The position numbers and the translations under genes were made by a program. The notes under the pieces are model-generated. The model searched no databases and was not told where the DNA came from. It was given only the letters and a program-made list of their open reading frames with translations. This document shows, piece after piece, positions 1 through 7,624 of a DNA stretch of 64,000 nucleotides; positions within the stretch are counted from its first letter, which is position 1, and each line of letters starts with the position of its first letter. Origin of the DNA: JAVBMP01 sp031552195 (lineage in GTDB: Bacteria; Desulfobacterota; Desulfovibrionia; Desulfovibrionales; Desulfovibrionaceae); contig JAVBMT010000006.1 of the NCBI GenBank assembly GCA_031552195.1, positions 1-64,000 of the forward strand, in the 5' to 3' direction.

Positions 1-70
1 GCGGAATTACCGCTGAAGCGTGTATGGTTGCCTGCCTCCTCTCAGGAGGAAATGTAATTTCGGAGAGTGT

Positions 71-313
71 ATGATTAACCGGGAATCACTCGAAATTCGT
101 CGCCGCAAAGGGTTGCGGCAGTGTAAAGATCGGTGGTGCTATGCTGAAAAGTGGCTGACGCCGCGAGCGATAGGCATAGCGGGAACAACTCCCGTTCCCT
201 GTTCCTGCTTTATGTGCGGCAATCCTCGCCGGAAACATAAGGGGAAAGAACGACTTTCACTACAAGAACGGCGCAGGTTTCAGGAAGCAGATTCTGACAA
301 ATCAGATGGTTGA
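71..313 (+). CDS. Small Cys-rich conserved protein (CSCFMCGNPRR motif)
   Basis: An 80-residue, strongly basic protein. The ATG at 71 is chosen because GGAGAG lies just upstream; the frame is open further left from a GTG at 20. The recognisable part is C-S-C-F-M-C-G-N-P-R-R-K at about residues 44-55, followed by a charged tail (GKERLSLQERR). From memory, the same Cys/GNPRR signature occurs in short hypothetical proteins of many bacteria. I know no assigned function; the Cys spacing would suit zinc or nucleic-acid binding, which is inference. It opens the AT-richer accessory stretch, with the DUF6933-like gene 70 bases downstream. Confidence 0.6.
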   Translation: MINRESLEIRRRKGLRQCKDRWCYAEKWLTPRAIGIAGTTPVPCSCFMCGNPRRKHKGKERLSLQERRRFQEADSDKSDG

Positions 314-382
314 GAGGCGAACCCTCGGCTGCCACAAAAACCATCACATCAGGCCGCAAAGCTTTTACCAGAAAGAGAACGT

Positions 383-940
383 ATGCATTTTTATCTTTCC
401 GCGAACGCTGCCAAAGATATTCCGGTGGTGGAATTCAGTCAGCCATCGGGTGACCATGATGCGTTTTCTCGTCACTGGTACATTCACCGGGTTGTGATTG
501 AACACCGCAAATGCTTCATCGCCATGGAGGCGCATACTCGTTATGCCATGCATTTTTGCGGCCTGACCAAACCGCTTTTGAGCAAGTTTCCTCTGCTTTT
601 TGCGGACTATTTTTGGCGGCACATTGTGTCTCTTTGTGAGGTTCATGATGCCGACTTTGGCCAGATCAAAGCCATGACGTCAAAAGCGTGTTCCGAACTA
701 GTTTACCATAACGGCCTGAATAGAAGCATCCAGGCGCATATCAAGGATGTAGCGCATCAACTGAAATGGGATATTCAGCGCTATGGCTTTCCGGAATATC
801 CGGGAAAAGAGCTTTTCATGAGCTTGAACGCCAACAAGGTGCCCCGTTCCCGCCATGGCGAAAAAGGATTCATCATTCCGTTGAAAGAGTTTCAGCGATT
901 ATGGTGCGAGATTTTGGGAGTGCAGCCAGCTAAGGAATAA
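383..940 (+). CDS. DUF6933-like protein
   Basis: A 185-residue protein with no signal peptide or membrane segment. It resembles what I remember of the DUF6933 family: an N-terminal part with WYIHRVVIEHRKCFIAMEA, where a beta-strand pair handles an own-resource-like segment, then YAMHFCGLTKP and a helical C-terminal half ending in an SxH-type and basic stretch (NKVPRSRHGEKGF). The start ATG at 383 follows AAGAGAACGT, a fair ribosome-binding site. The family has no established function. Its neighbours are also unknown proteins, so context does not help. Assignment to DUF6933 rests on pattern memory and would be settled by a profile search. Confidence 0.55.
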   Translation: MHFYLSANAAKDIPVVEFSQPSGDHDAFSRHWYIHRVVIEHRKCFIAMEAHTRYAMHFCGLTKPLLSKFPLLFADYFWRHIVSLCEVHDADFGQIKAMTSKACSELVYHNGLNRSIQAHIKDVAHQLKWDIQRYGFPEYPGKELFMSLNANKVPRSRHGEKGFIIPLKEFQRLWCEILGVQPAKE

Positions 941-1002
941 TATTTGTGCATGTCCATTGGAGAATTGTTTAGCCAATTATGTAAAACCCAAGAGTAGCCG
1001 CA

Positions 1003-2232
1003 GTGGAAAATATATTTGATTGGCACAAATGGAATGCCGCAACATATGAAGAGCCGGAGGATATCATCCGCGCCTTTGATGCGCTTGGCGTATGCGGCAA
1101 AAAAATTGCCAGTATCCGAATCATCGGCTTTGCCTCCCATGATGCGCATTTCGCTGCAAGACAGGCGCAATATGAAGCCGGGGTTCCATACGAAGTCATC
1201 GACAGCGGGGGATTTACCTATTCAGAGCAGACTTTGGTTTCATGTGCGATAAACGCCATTGAACCTATGGTTTTTACTTTCACCGACGAAAGCACTTTTG
1301 AGCTACAACCGCGATATCGAAATTCACTTAGGATGAGCGCCAGTCAAATTCCCCAGGATATTGTTGATGGTACTAACCATGCCAATATAAACGCAAACGA
1401 AATTTTTCATGATTTGATCGGAGCGGCCCTTCGTTCTTTGACAGTGCAAACATTTAGCGTGGAAAATATTGCCGGGCCTTATTTCAATAAGGATGTGCGT
1501 CTATTCCGCCGATATCAGTTTTGGACAGGATTTCCTGGCGATTTTGGCTTTTCAATCACACAGCACGGTGGAGCATGGTATGGCATAGGGTTGCGTAACC
1601 AAAAGCATTTTTCATTTGAAGGAAATGTTATTCCAAAAATTCCTCTGGGCATATTCAATAACGCAATTCGTCCCGTAAGACAGGTCTTAATTGCTGAAGG
1701 GCATGAATACTCATCTTATTTCTGGATCAATCCAGTGAAAATACTCGATGTAGCGAGCGAAGATGACTATGACTGTATCAGTGAATACACGGTAGAAGAA
1801 ATTTCAATCGAAGAAGATGATGTCTCAGAATTTCTTTATTACTTTTTAGAAAAGCATTTTGATAGGCAGCTTCAAGTTACCTGCCTCGAGCGACGTGAAA
1901 TTCGTGAGTTTGAATGGAATTTGCAGCATAATTTATATACGTATGAGTCCATACAGAAAATTATTGCCGATATCAGAGCGACTGCAAATATGTTCCGGAA
2001 CGATTTTGACAATTCGTCATTGTCAGAGGTCAAGGCGCGATTTAATCTATATACCCTCACAAATGATGGTTCTATTTGTAATGTCTCCGAAGAGACAGGA
2101 CAGTGCAGGGATGAAGTGATAAGGGAAAATATAGGCTTAGTGCTTGATTTTTATGAACGCTTTTGTCAGCGCATGGAATTGATGATGGAGCATGCACCAC
2201 AATATAATCTCATTTCATTTATGGGGCCGTAA
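1003..2232 (+). CDS. Hypothetical protein, 409 aa
   Basis: I do not recognise this protein. It starts with GTG (AAGAG lies about 9 bases upstream) and encodes 409 residues that are acidic overall, rich in aromatic residues, and without signal peptide or membrane segments. The N-terminal third (FDALGVCGKKIASIRIIGFA) looks like an alternating strand/helix fold; the centre has TQHGGAWYGIGLR; the C-terminal third (about 250-409) is mostly helical with charged residues. Codon use is more AT-rich than in the core genes. It sits in a same-strand run of unknown genes, compatible with an accessory or defence-type island, but nothing in the sequence proves such a role. Confidence 0.55.
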   Translation: MENIFDWHKWNAATYEEPEDIIRAFDALGVCGKKIASIRIIGFASHDAHFAARQAQYEAGVPYEVIDSGGFTYSEQTLVSCAINAIEPMVFTFTDESTFELQPRYRNSLRMSASQIPQDIVDGTNHANINANEIFHDLIGAALRSLTVQTFSVENIAGPYFNKDVRLFRRYQFWTGFPGDFGFSITQHGGAWYGIGLRNQKHFSFEGNVIPKIPLGIFNNAIRPVRQVLIAEGHEYSSYFWINPVKILDVASEDDYDCISEYTVEEISIEEDDVSEFLYYFLEKHFDRQLQVTCLERREIREFEWNLQHNLYTYESIQKIIADIRATANMFRNDFDNSSLSEVKARFNLYTLTNDGSICNVSEETGQCRDEVIRENIGLVLDFYERFCQRMELMMEHAPQYNLISFMGP

Positions 2233-2280
2233 GGGCGCTATGAATATGAGGTGTTAGTCGGTATTCAGAGGGTAAAGATT

Positions 2281-2553
2281 ATGGCTCAGGCCCATCGATA
2301 TTCCTATGTCCAGGCGAGAATCGACCCTAAGACAAAGGCTAAGGCAACGGAAGTCTTGACCTCTATGGGATTTTCCGTTTCCGATGCCATTCGTATGCTG
2401 ATGCAGTGGGTGGCCGATCAAAAACGACTTCCCTTTGTAGTCAAGGCTCCGAATAAGACGACCCTGGCGGCGATTGTAGAACTGGAAGCCGGGGGCGGCG
2501 AATCTTGTGACAGTGTTGAAGCGATGATGGCGGCTTTGAACAAGGACGATTAG
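2281..2553 (+). CDS. RelB/DinJ-family antitoxin, apparently orphan
   Basis: A 90-residue protein with the ribbon-helix-helix pattern of RelB/DinJ antitoxins: YVQARIDPKTKAKATEVLTS (strand and first helix) followed by MGFSVSDAIRMLMQWVADQK (second helix) and LPF, the usual end of the DNA-binding part. The C-terminal half, which normally wraps the toxin, is short (about residues 54-90). ATG 2281 is preferred over the upstream in-frame start at 2251 because the family begins close to the ARID strand. Such proteins repress their own operon and neutralise a YafQ/RelE-type RNase. No toxin reading frame follows; the next gene (2641) is not a toxin, so it is either solitary or a remnant. Confidence 0.75.
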   Translation: MAQAHRYSYVQARIDPKTKAKATEVLTSMGFSVSDAIRMLMQWVADQKRLPFVVKAPNKTTLAAIVELEAGGGESCDSVEAMMAALNKDD

Positions 2554-2640
2554 GACTCAATGATAGCGTCCGAGCGCCAAAAGCATTCTCCACAGTAAAA
2601 GCCTGGAGGTCATCATATCGAAAACTCAGCAACTCAAACC

Positions 2641-2982
2641 ATGGACGGCGCTTATTTCTGGCATCCTTATGATGAAGGCAAAACGCTCGGAACAATCGGC
2701 TCGGAAAACGGCGCGATTCTTTTCGACGAAGAGCACCCGTTGGGAGCCAGAATAACCCTGGAAGAAAACGGCTACCAACCATGGGCTATTACGTGCGGCA
2801 TATACGGTAATATGGTTCATACGACTTTTGCCTCTACCGAAATGGAGGGGCTAGAAAAATATGAAGCCATGAAATCTGAACTCGCAGAATTTTTGGAGTA
2901 TCTATATTCAGACGCCGTGGCGGAAGACGATGCTTTTGCGCTTCTTGGTGATTGGTGCGGAAAATTTGTCGATAAATTCTAG
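2641..2982 (+). CDS. Small conserved hypothetical protein (ITCGIYG-MVHT motif)
   Basis: A 113-residue acidic soluble protein. Key parts are GAYFWHPYDE at the start, DEEHPLGARITLE (about 29-41) and ITCGIYGNMVHT (about 50-61), then two helices. I recall short unannotated proteins in gut bacteria with the same ITCGIYG.MVHT core; no function is known to me. The ATG at 2641 has no ribosome-binding site nearby, but a perfect GGAGG at 2605-2609 stands 7 bases before an in-frame ATC at 2617, so translation may begin there at a rare codon and add eight residues. It lies between the antitoxin and a 419-residue unknown. Confidence 0.55.
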   Translation: MDGAYFWHPYDEGKTLGTIGSENGAILFDEEHPLGARITLEENGYQPWAITCGIYGNMVHTTFASTEMEGLEKYEAMKSELAEFLEYLYSDAVAEDDAFALLGDWCGKFVDKF

Positions 2983-3046
2983 GCAATATACCCTTCGGAA
3001 ATTTTTAAAATAGGAAAGCTACTACTGAATAAGCAGCGAGTTTAAT

Positions 3047-4306
3047 ATGCCGACGAAACACCACGGATACGGCGACGACCATATGGCGATGCTATGCGCC
3101 GGTTATGTGAAGGATCCTGAGGATGGCATGTGGTATTTTCACCAGGAAGTGCTGCCGCCTCCCAAGCGGGCCTCAACTGTCGTGAATCGCCTGGATATCC
3201 GAGTCACACTCGACGCGGAGCCTGACGAGTTCCCGGAAATGGTGCAAGAAAATTATGTCTCGCTGTATTTGACATTTGAGGGCGCTGATAAAGTTTATGA
3301 ACTTACGATTGAGGCCATAGGTGAATGGATCGGCTGGATGAAGTTCATTCAAGATATAAAAGACGGGAAAGATTCTCGACTTGGGCCTATAGAATATTCT
3401 GAAAACACATTTCATGCATGGCATATGGGCGACGGCAGGGTCCGATTTGTCGTCCAGGCCGGAGAGAGAGTCGGTTATTATGGCAATGTCTGGACCGACG
3501 AGAATTTTGCTCCTGAATCAGCGGATATTTTACCTTGGCAGTTTGCCATGGATATAGAAATTGACCGCAACGCGCTTTTGGCTGCGCTGAATAGTATGAC
3601 AGAACATATACGGCACACCATCGAGAAAGTATTCGCTTCAGCGGTATGTCCTGTTTTTGAAAAGGCGCTCCCCAAGCCAACTATGACGGTTAATGAAAAT
3701 GGGCGGCGATATGACTATTTCAGCGCGTATCGCTGGGTCTCCGCCGAAGCTGGAAACGGATATGAATACAGCATTCTGCCCCATATGAAGCGCCGCTGTT
3801 GTCCGCCGCATGACACTGACTTCAATGTGCAGATTCATGATGAAGGCGAATACTTAGTAACAATAACGCACAAAAAAGTGCAGATTGGCCTGCTAATGCC
3901 TGAATGGACTCATTGGGAGGAGTGCCTTTGCGAATGGCTTAATCTTTTGGTTGACGACCGTGGATGGGGAACGGTTTGCTTTAATACGGAAGGCATTGAA
4001 GCTGTATTATGCGCTGAACCTGATAGTTTTCATAGTGTCAAAAACCCCAAGGCCAACGATGACTATCTAAATTTTCTCGTTTGGGCAGATGGGAGTTGGC
4101 ATCCGAATTCTGGATATGACAGAGATCATAAAGAGAGAGCTGTTCACATAAAAATAGAGTGGCGTAAGCTTGTTCAGCAATTTTATGACGTGATTCAATA
4201 CATTTTGCAGAAGGAGGGCGGTGCGTTGCCAAAGACCCCTTGGGCGCGGCTACCTTACGATTTATCAGAAGTCGAAAAATACCTGAAAGAGGCTTCCTCT
4301 ACCTGA
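3047..4306 (+). CDS. Hypothetical protein with two related halves, 419 aa
   Basis: I do not recognise the family. The protein (419 residues, soluble, Trp- and acid-rich) appears to be an internal duplication: residues about 50-195 and about 250-400 share the same order of a strand pair, a W-containing helix (GEWIGWMKFI versus HWEECLCEWLNLL), a Gly/Trp turn and strand, a V.F.V or LNFLVWADGSW strand, and a final I.I.R..L or IKIEWRKL helix. The start ATG at 3047 has only a weak GCGAG upstream. It is the last gene of the accessory stretch and is followed by a perfect inverted repeat. An immunity-type protein is possible, but this is a guess from composition and context. Confidence 0.5.
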   Translation: MPTKHHGYGDDHMAMLCAGYVKDPEDGMWYFHQEVLPPPKRASTVVNRLDIRVTLDAEPDEFPEMVQENYVSLYLTFEGADKVYELTIEAIGEWIGWMKFIQDIKDGKDSRLGPIEYSENTFHAWHMGDGRVRFVVQAGERVGYYGNVWTDENFAPESADILPWQFAMDIEIDRNALLAALNSMTEHIRHTIEKVFASAVCPVFEKALPKPTMTVNENGRRYDYFSAYRWVSAEAGNGYEYSILPHMKRRCCPPHDTDFNVQIHDEGEYLVTITHKKVQIGLLMPEWTHWEECLCEWLNLLVDDRGWGTVCFNTEGIEAVLCAEPDSFHSVKNPKANDDYLNFLVWADGSWHPNSGYDRDHKERAVHIKIEWRKLVQQFYDVIQYILQKEGGALPKTPWARLPYDLSEVEKYLKEASST

Positions 4307-4323
4307 ACATTGGGAAAGGCATT

Positions 4324-4391
4324 CCTCGCGGTAAAATGTGAACAGACTTCGCTCGAAGACTCGCTCCGCTAGTTCACATTTTACCGCGAGG
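4324..4391. repeat. 20-bp perfect inverted repeat
   Basis: Arms at 4324-4343 and 4372-4391 are exact reverse complements (CCTCGCGGTAAAATGTGAAC), separated by 28 bases that themselves contain CTTCG-CT-CGAAG. No T-run follows, so it is not a textbook terminator. It lies 17 bases after the last accessory gene and may be a palindromic repeat or a structured 3' end. Confidence 0.75.
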
Positions 4392-4620
4392 CCTATTTGG
4401 GGTTGTGCCTGGAAGACGCTTGCGGGACTTATTTACACTTTTGTCGGTGAAGGCTCTCAAAAGCCCTGAAATTTGACTTTTATTGACATTTTTGCTATAA
4501 ATTGACTTGTGATATGGCGATAACCTCTGAAAAAGATTATTCATTTCGAACTTGTTTACAGTGCAGAGGTAAGCACAACCGTTTTAGTGTGCCACTGAAC
4601 TGAAAATGTAAATAGCACAC

Positions 4621-4649
4621 AAGAAGCCCAGGTAATTCCTGGGCTTCTT
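4621..4649. terminator. Perfect 12-bp hairpin, probable terminator
   Basis: AAGAAGCCCAGG and CCTGGGCTTCTT pair perfectly around a 5-base loop. An AT-rich tract with several T follows on the plus strand, so it probably ends plus-strand transcription from the accessory region. Confidence 0.6.
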
Positions 4650-4680
4650 GCATATTTTATTTATATTAACCCGTACCCCA

Positions 4681-4718
4681 AAAAAAGTCAGGACGCGTAG
4701 CTGAATACACGTCCTGAC
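4681..4718 (-). terminator. Rho-independent terminator of the SDR gene
   Basis: GTCAGGACG (4687-4695) pairs with CGTCCTGAC (4710-4718). Read on the minus strand the stem is followed by a run of T, about 50 bases after the stop of the dehydrogenase gene. Confidence 0.8.
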
Positions 4719-4768
4719 GGTTTGCGTTGACAAAATCGGATGCCGTGAACGGCCTGGTTTTACGGTAT

Positions 4769-5524
4769 CTAGATGGCGGTGTAGCCGCCGTCGATCAGGT
4801 GCGCCCCACCCGTGGTGTAGCTGGCCTCATCACTAGCGAGATATACCACCAGGGGATCCAGCTCGCTCAATTTGCCCAAACGTTTCATGGGCACATAGGT
4901 ATTGATGATGTTCTTGAACAAATCACTCTCAAATGCGGCGGAGGTCAATTCCGTGGCAAAAAAACCGGGGCAGATGGCGTTGGCGGTAATGTTATACTGT
5001 GCCCATTCCGCGGCAAGGCCCCTGGTAAAGTTTATCACCCCCGCCTTGGCCGCATTGTAGCTGGCGTTGGGCAGGCAAGCCGCCACCGTGCCATACATGG
5101 AGGCTAGATTTATGATGCGGCCGTATTTGTTCTTGATCATTTCCCTGCCGAACTCCCGCGCCACCTTGAACACGGCTGTCAAATCAACGTCAATGACCTT
5201 CTGCCACTGTTCGTCAGAGAGGGTGTCAGTGCCGCCGCTAGCGGAGCTGCCCGCGTTGTTGACCAGAATGTCCACCTTGCCGTACTCGGCCACAACGGTT
5301 TTCACAGCGTTCTGCACAGCGGCTGTGCTAGTCACGTCGCATTCCACCGGCAGGCACTTGACGCCCATCCCGCGTATGGTTTGAGACACAGATTCCAGTT
5401 TTTCCTTGCGCCGGGCAAGAATAGCGATATCAGCACCCTGGCGTGCCAAGGCTTTCGCCATTTGTTCGCCAAGCCCTGAAGAAGCGCCCGTAACTACCGC
5501 GACTCTGCCTTTCAAATCAAACAT
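4769..5524 (-). CDS. SDR-family oxidoreductase (gluconate 5-dehydrogenase-like)
   Basis: A 251-residue classical short-chain dehydrogenase. The NAD(P)-binding TGASSGLG lies at residues 13-20, NNAG near 90, the catalytic Ser in NLASMYG near 142 and YNAAK near 156-160; the C-terminal end is SYTTGGAHLIDGGYTAI, typical of the family. Length matches gluconate 5-dehydrogenases and 3-oxoacyl-ACP reductases, and the sequence feels closest to the former. The enzyme would interconvert a keto group and an alcohol with NAD(P)H in the cytoplasm; the substrate cannot be read from sequence. The start has GGAG 8 bases upstream. It stands alone between terminators and a divergent gene. Confidence 0.85.
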   Translation of the reverse strand: MFDLKGRVAVVTGASSGLGEQMAKALARQGADIAILARRKEKLESVSQTIRGMGVKCLPVECDVTSTAAVQNAVKTVVAEYGKVDILVNNAGSSASGGTDTLSDEQWQKVIDVDLTAVFKVAREFGREMIKNKYGRIINLASMYGTVAACLPNASYNAAKAGVINFTRGLAAEWAQYNITANAICPGFFATELTSAAFESDLFKNIINTYVPMKRLGKLSELDPLVVYLASDEASYTTGGAHLIDGGYTAI

Positions 5525-5744
5525 GGCGTAGACTCCTTTTTTATTTCGTTATAATGCAGGCTGACTAAGCGTAAACCAATACTTTCAATAAAACAAGGAA
5601 CATTTTAATGAAACGTTTATTTAGTTGGGGCCAAATTGGGCCGCTATCCGCAATTTATGAAATTTGACTTTTTATTGCATTTACGGTTAGGGGAGTAAAA
5701 ATAATCGATTTTTTGCCGGAAAAGTTTGTTTTGAGTTTTGAAAA

Positions 5745-5750
5745 TATAAT
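5745..5750 (+). promoter_or_regulatory. Candidate -10 element for the YkgJ-type gene
   Basis: A perfect TATAAT lies 20 bases before the start codon at 5771 in an AT-rich stretch. The -35 region is weak, and transcription would leave only a very short leader. Confidence 0.4.
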
Positions 5751-5770
5751 ATTTTTATAGAGGTAGCCGC

Positions 5771-6349
5771 ATGGAAGGCGGAATAAATGCGCAGCCCGGC
5801 TATGTGTGCGCGCGGTGCGGCAGATGCGGCCCGGGTTGTTGCCGTATGCCGCTCGGACGCCCGGAAGGGCGTTTCCCGCTTTCCGGGGCTGATTGCGCAA
5901 GGTTGGCCCCTTACCTTTCCGAGGACGGAACCGCGGGCATTGAAAGCGCCCCTGTAACGCCGGAATTACGTAAAAACCTGAAGCGGCTTTTTCCGGAATA
6001 CCGGCGGGAAATAGACGAAATTTTTCCCTTGGGCGGAGATTACAGGCGGTTGCGCCTGCTGCCCTGCGCTTCGGAAGGCTGGGCCGCGGAAAGCGCGGGC
6101 GAATACGGCCGGTGCGCCTACCTGGGTGAGGATGGCTGCACCGTGGCGACGCCGGACCGCCCGGCATATTGCCGCCTTTTTCCTTTTTGGGTAAGCGGCA
6201 AAAAACTGAATTGCTTTGCTTCAGATTTCTGCCTGGCCCTGCGCGAGGGCAAAACCATTCCGGAACTGCTCACGCTTTTTGGCGTAAGCCCGCTTGATCT
6301 TATGCGCCGCTACGCGGAACTGAAAAAAGAGTGGGGCTTTCATTCCTGA
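5771..6349 (+). CDS. YkgJ-family cysteine cluster protein
   Basis: A 192-residue cytoplasmic protein. An N-terminal Cys group, CARCGRCGPGCC (residues 13-24), and a second group further on, GRCAYLGEDGCTV and RPAYCRLFPFW, form the pattern of the YkgJ/UPF0153 family, thought to bind a metal or an Fe-S cluster. The function of the family is not established. The start ATG at 5771 follows AGGT. It is divergent from the SDR gene and converges on the lysine-exporter gene. Confidence 0.8.
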   Translation: MEGGINAQPGYVCARCGRCGPGCCRMPLGRPEGRFPLSGADCARLAPYLSEDGTAGIESAPVTPELRKNLKRLFPEYRREIDEIFPLGGDYRRLRLLPCASEGWAAESAGEYGRCAYLGEDGCTVATPDRPAYCRLFPFWVSGKKLNCFASDFCLALREGKTIPELLTLFGVSPLDLMRRYAELKKEWGFHS

Positions 6350-6408
6350 AAAACCAGGCTGCCGGAACCAATGAACTTTTCCGGTGTTGATTTTTCCTGG
6401 CCGGTATT

Positions 6409-7371
6409 TCAGCGCATCAGGAAATTATAGAGCAGCGGGATCAGGAAGGGCGGAGCCAGGGTCAGGCATATGCCGTTGAAAACCGCGATAATGCCGTTGC
6501 GTTCGCCGCAAAAGCGGACGATTACCGGCAGGCAGGTATCCATTGAAGTAGCCCCGGCTGCCCCGGTTGGAGCCAGCGGACCCAAAAAGCGCGCCAGCAG
6601 GGGGGTGGCCACAAGGCTGAAAAGTTCGCGCGCTATATTTGACAGCAAAGCCACGGAACCCAGGGCGGGGTTGCCTATTTGGGTCAAGATGAGGCTGGAG
6701 AGGCTGTAATAGCCGAACCCGGCCCCGGCGCAAATCGCTTCTCCTGATTTCAGCTCCGGAAGCATCAGGGCCGCCGCAAGAGCCCCGGCGAAGGTTCCCA
6801 TGGTCACCAGCAGGGGAACCAGCAAAACCTTCGGTCCAAGTTCCCTCACCACGCCGAAAGCTTTAAGGTCAAAACCGAGGCTCATGCCAACGCCCAGCAT
6901 CATCAGCCTGAGCATCCATAAGGCGGCGTTCGGGTCGGCGGCGAACCCGGGCAGCCAATCCAGGCGTCCCAAGGTCAGGCCCAGGGCGAAACAGGCCAGA
7001 ATGCGCAAAGACCCGGCCAGGGTTTTCAGCAATGAACCGTGATTTCCGCTGGCTTGTTCCTGAGCGCGCCCTTCCGTTTTTTTCATCCCGTCATTTTCAG
7101 ACCGGCCAGGCATGAAAAACCGCCCGCCCAGGCGAAGGGCCACAGCCCCCCCCAGGGCGCAGCAGAGCCCGAGAATAATCGCGTTTCCTCCTAAAGAGAC
7201 CAGTTTGGGAAACAAGACGGAATCCGCCCCAAGCGAAGCCCCCAAAAAGAAAAGCAGAATATGTATGGAGACTGTGGTCAGGAGCCCGGCGTACGAAACC
7301 ACCGCCGGTTTTTTACGCGAAAGATATCCAGGCAGTATTCCAGCCGCCAGGCATGCAACTTCTATGGACAT
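6409..7371 (-). CDS. lysO: LysO-family lysine exporter
   Basis: A 320-residue membrane protein with about eight hydrophobic segments and a charged cytosolic loop near residues 88-112. It carries the family hallmarks GAGFGYYSLSS (about 210-220) and GATSMDTCLPVIVRFCGE (about 272-290) known from E. coli LysO (YbjE), which exports L-lysine and toxic analogues such as thialysine. N-terminal and C-terminal halves correspond to the two parts of DUF340. AAGG stands 6 bases before the ATG. In E. coli the gene is controlled by ArgP; no such site was sought here. It has no evident operon partner. Confidence 0.85.
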   Translation of the reverse strand: MSIEVACLAAGILPGYLSRKKPAVVSYAGLLTTVSIHILLFFLGASLGADSVLFPKLVSLGGNAIILGLCCALGGAVALRLGGRFFMPGRSENDGMKKTEGRAQEQASGNHGSLLKTLAGSLRILACFALGLTLGRLDWLPGFAADPNAALWMLRLMMLGVGMSLGFDLKAFGVVRELGPKVLLVPLLVTMGTFAGALAAALMLPELKSGEAICAGAGFGYYSLSSLILTQIGNPALGSVALLSNIARELFSLVATPLLARFLGPLAPTGAAGATSMDTCLPVIVRFCGERNGIIAVFNGICLTLAPPFLIPLLYNFLMR

Positions 7372-7624
7372 TTACGGCCTTATGGGATTATTCTTATAAG
7401 AACGCCTCAATTTTTGCTGAGATGTTCCGGAAACCGTCTGCCGCCGGGCGGCGCGGCGCGCCTTTTAATTCCGGCAGCTTCGGGATGATGCGTCAAATAA
7501 ACCGTTTCAAACGAATTTTGAGGCGCTTGCACCTGAAATTCTGCGGCGATTGTCTCATCAAGAGCGGATACGGTCAAGCCCGGCGCGGATAAATGCCCCG
7601 CCGGGCAGCAGCGGGAGGGTTTAT

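Larger units (their letters stand above)
4307..4768. other. Gene-free stretch between accessory genes and SDR gene
   Basis: About 460 bases without a credible gene. It holds the 20-bp inverted repeat (4324-4391), AT-rich sequence, a hairpin at 4621-4649 and the SDR gene's terminator at 4681-4718. No repeat copy or RNA gene was recognised in the remaining part. Confidence 0.6.

Noticed and set aside
306..497. 63-codon frame overlapping the first two genes
   Set aside because: Overlaps the DUF6933-like gene in another frame and lacks support.
2554..2600. 12-codon frame after the antitoxin as toxin start
   Set aside because: Too short and ends at once; no RelE/YafQ residues.
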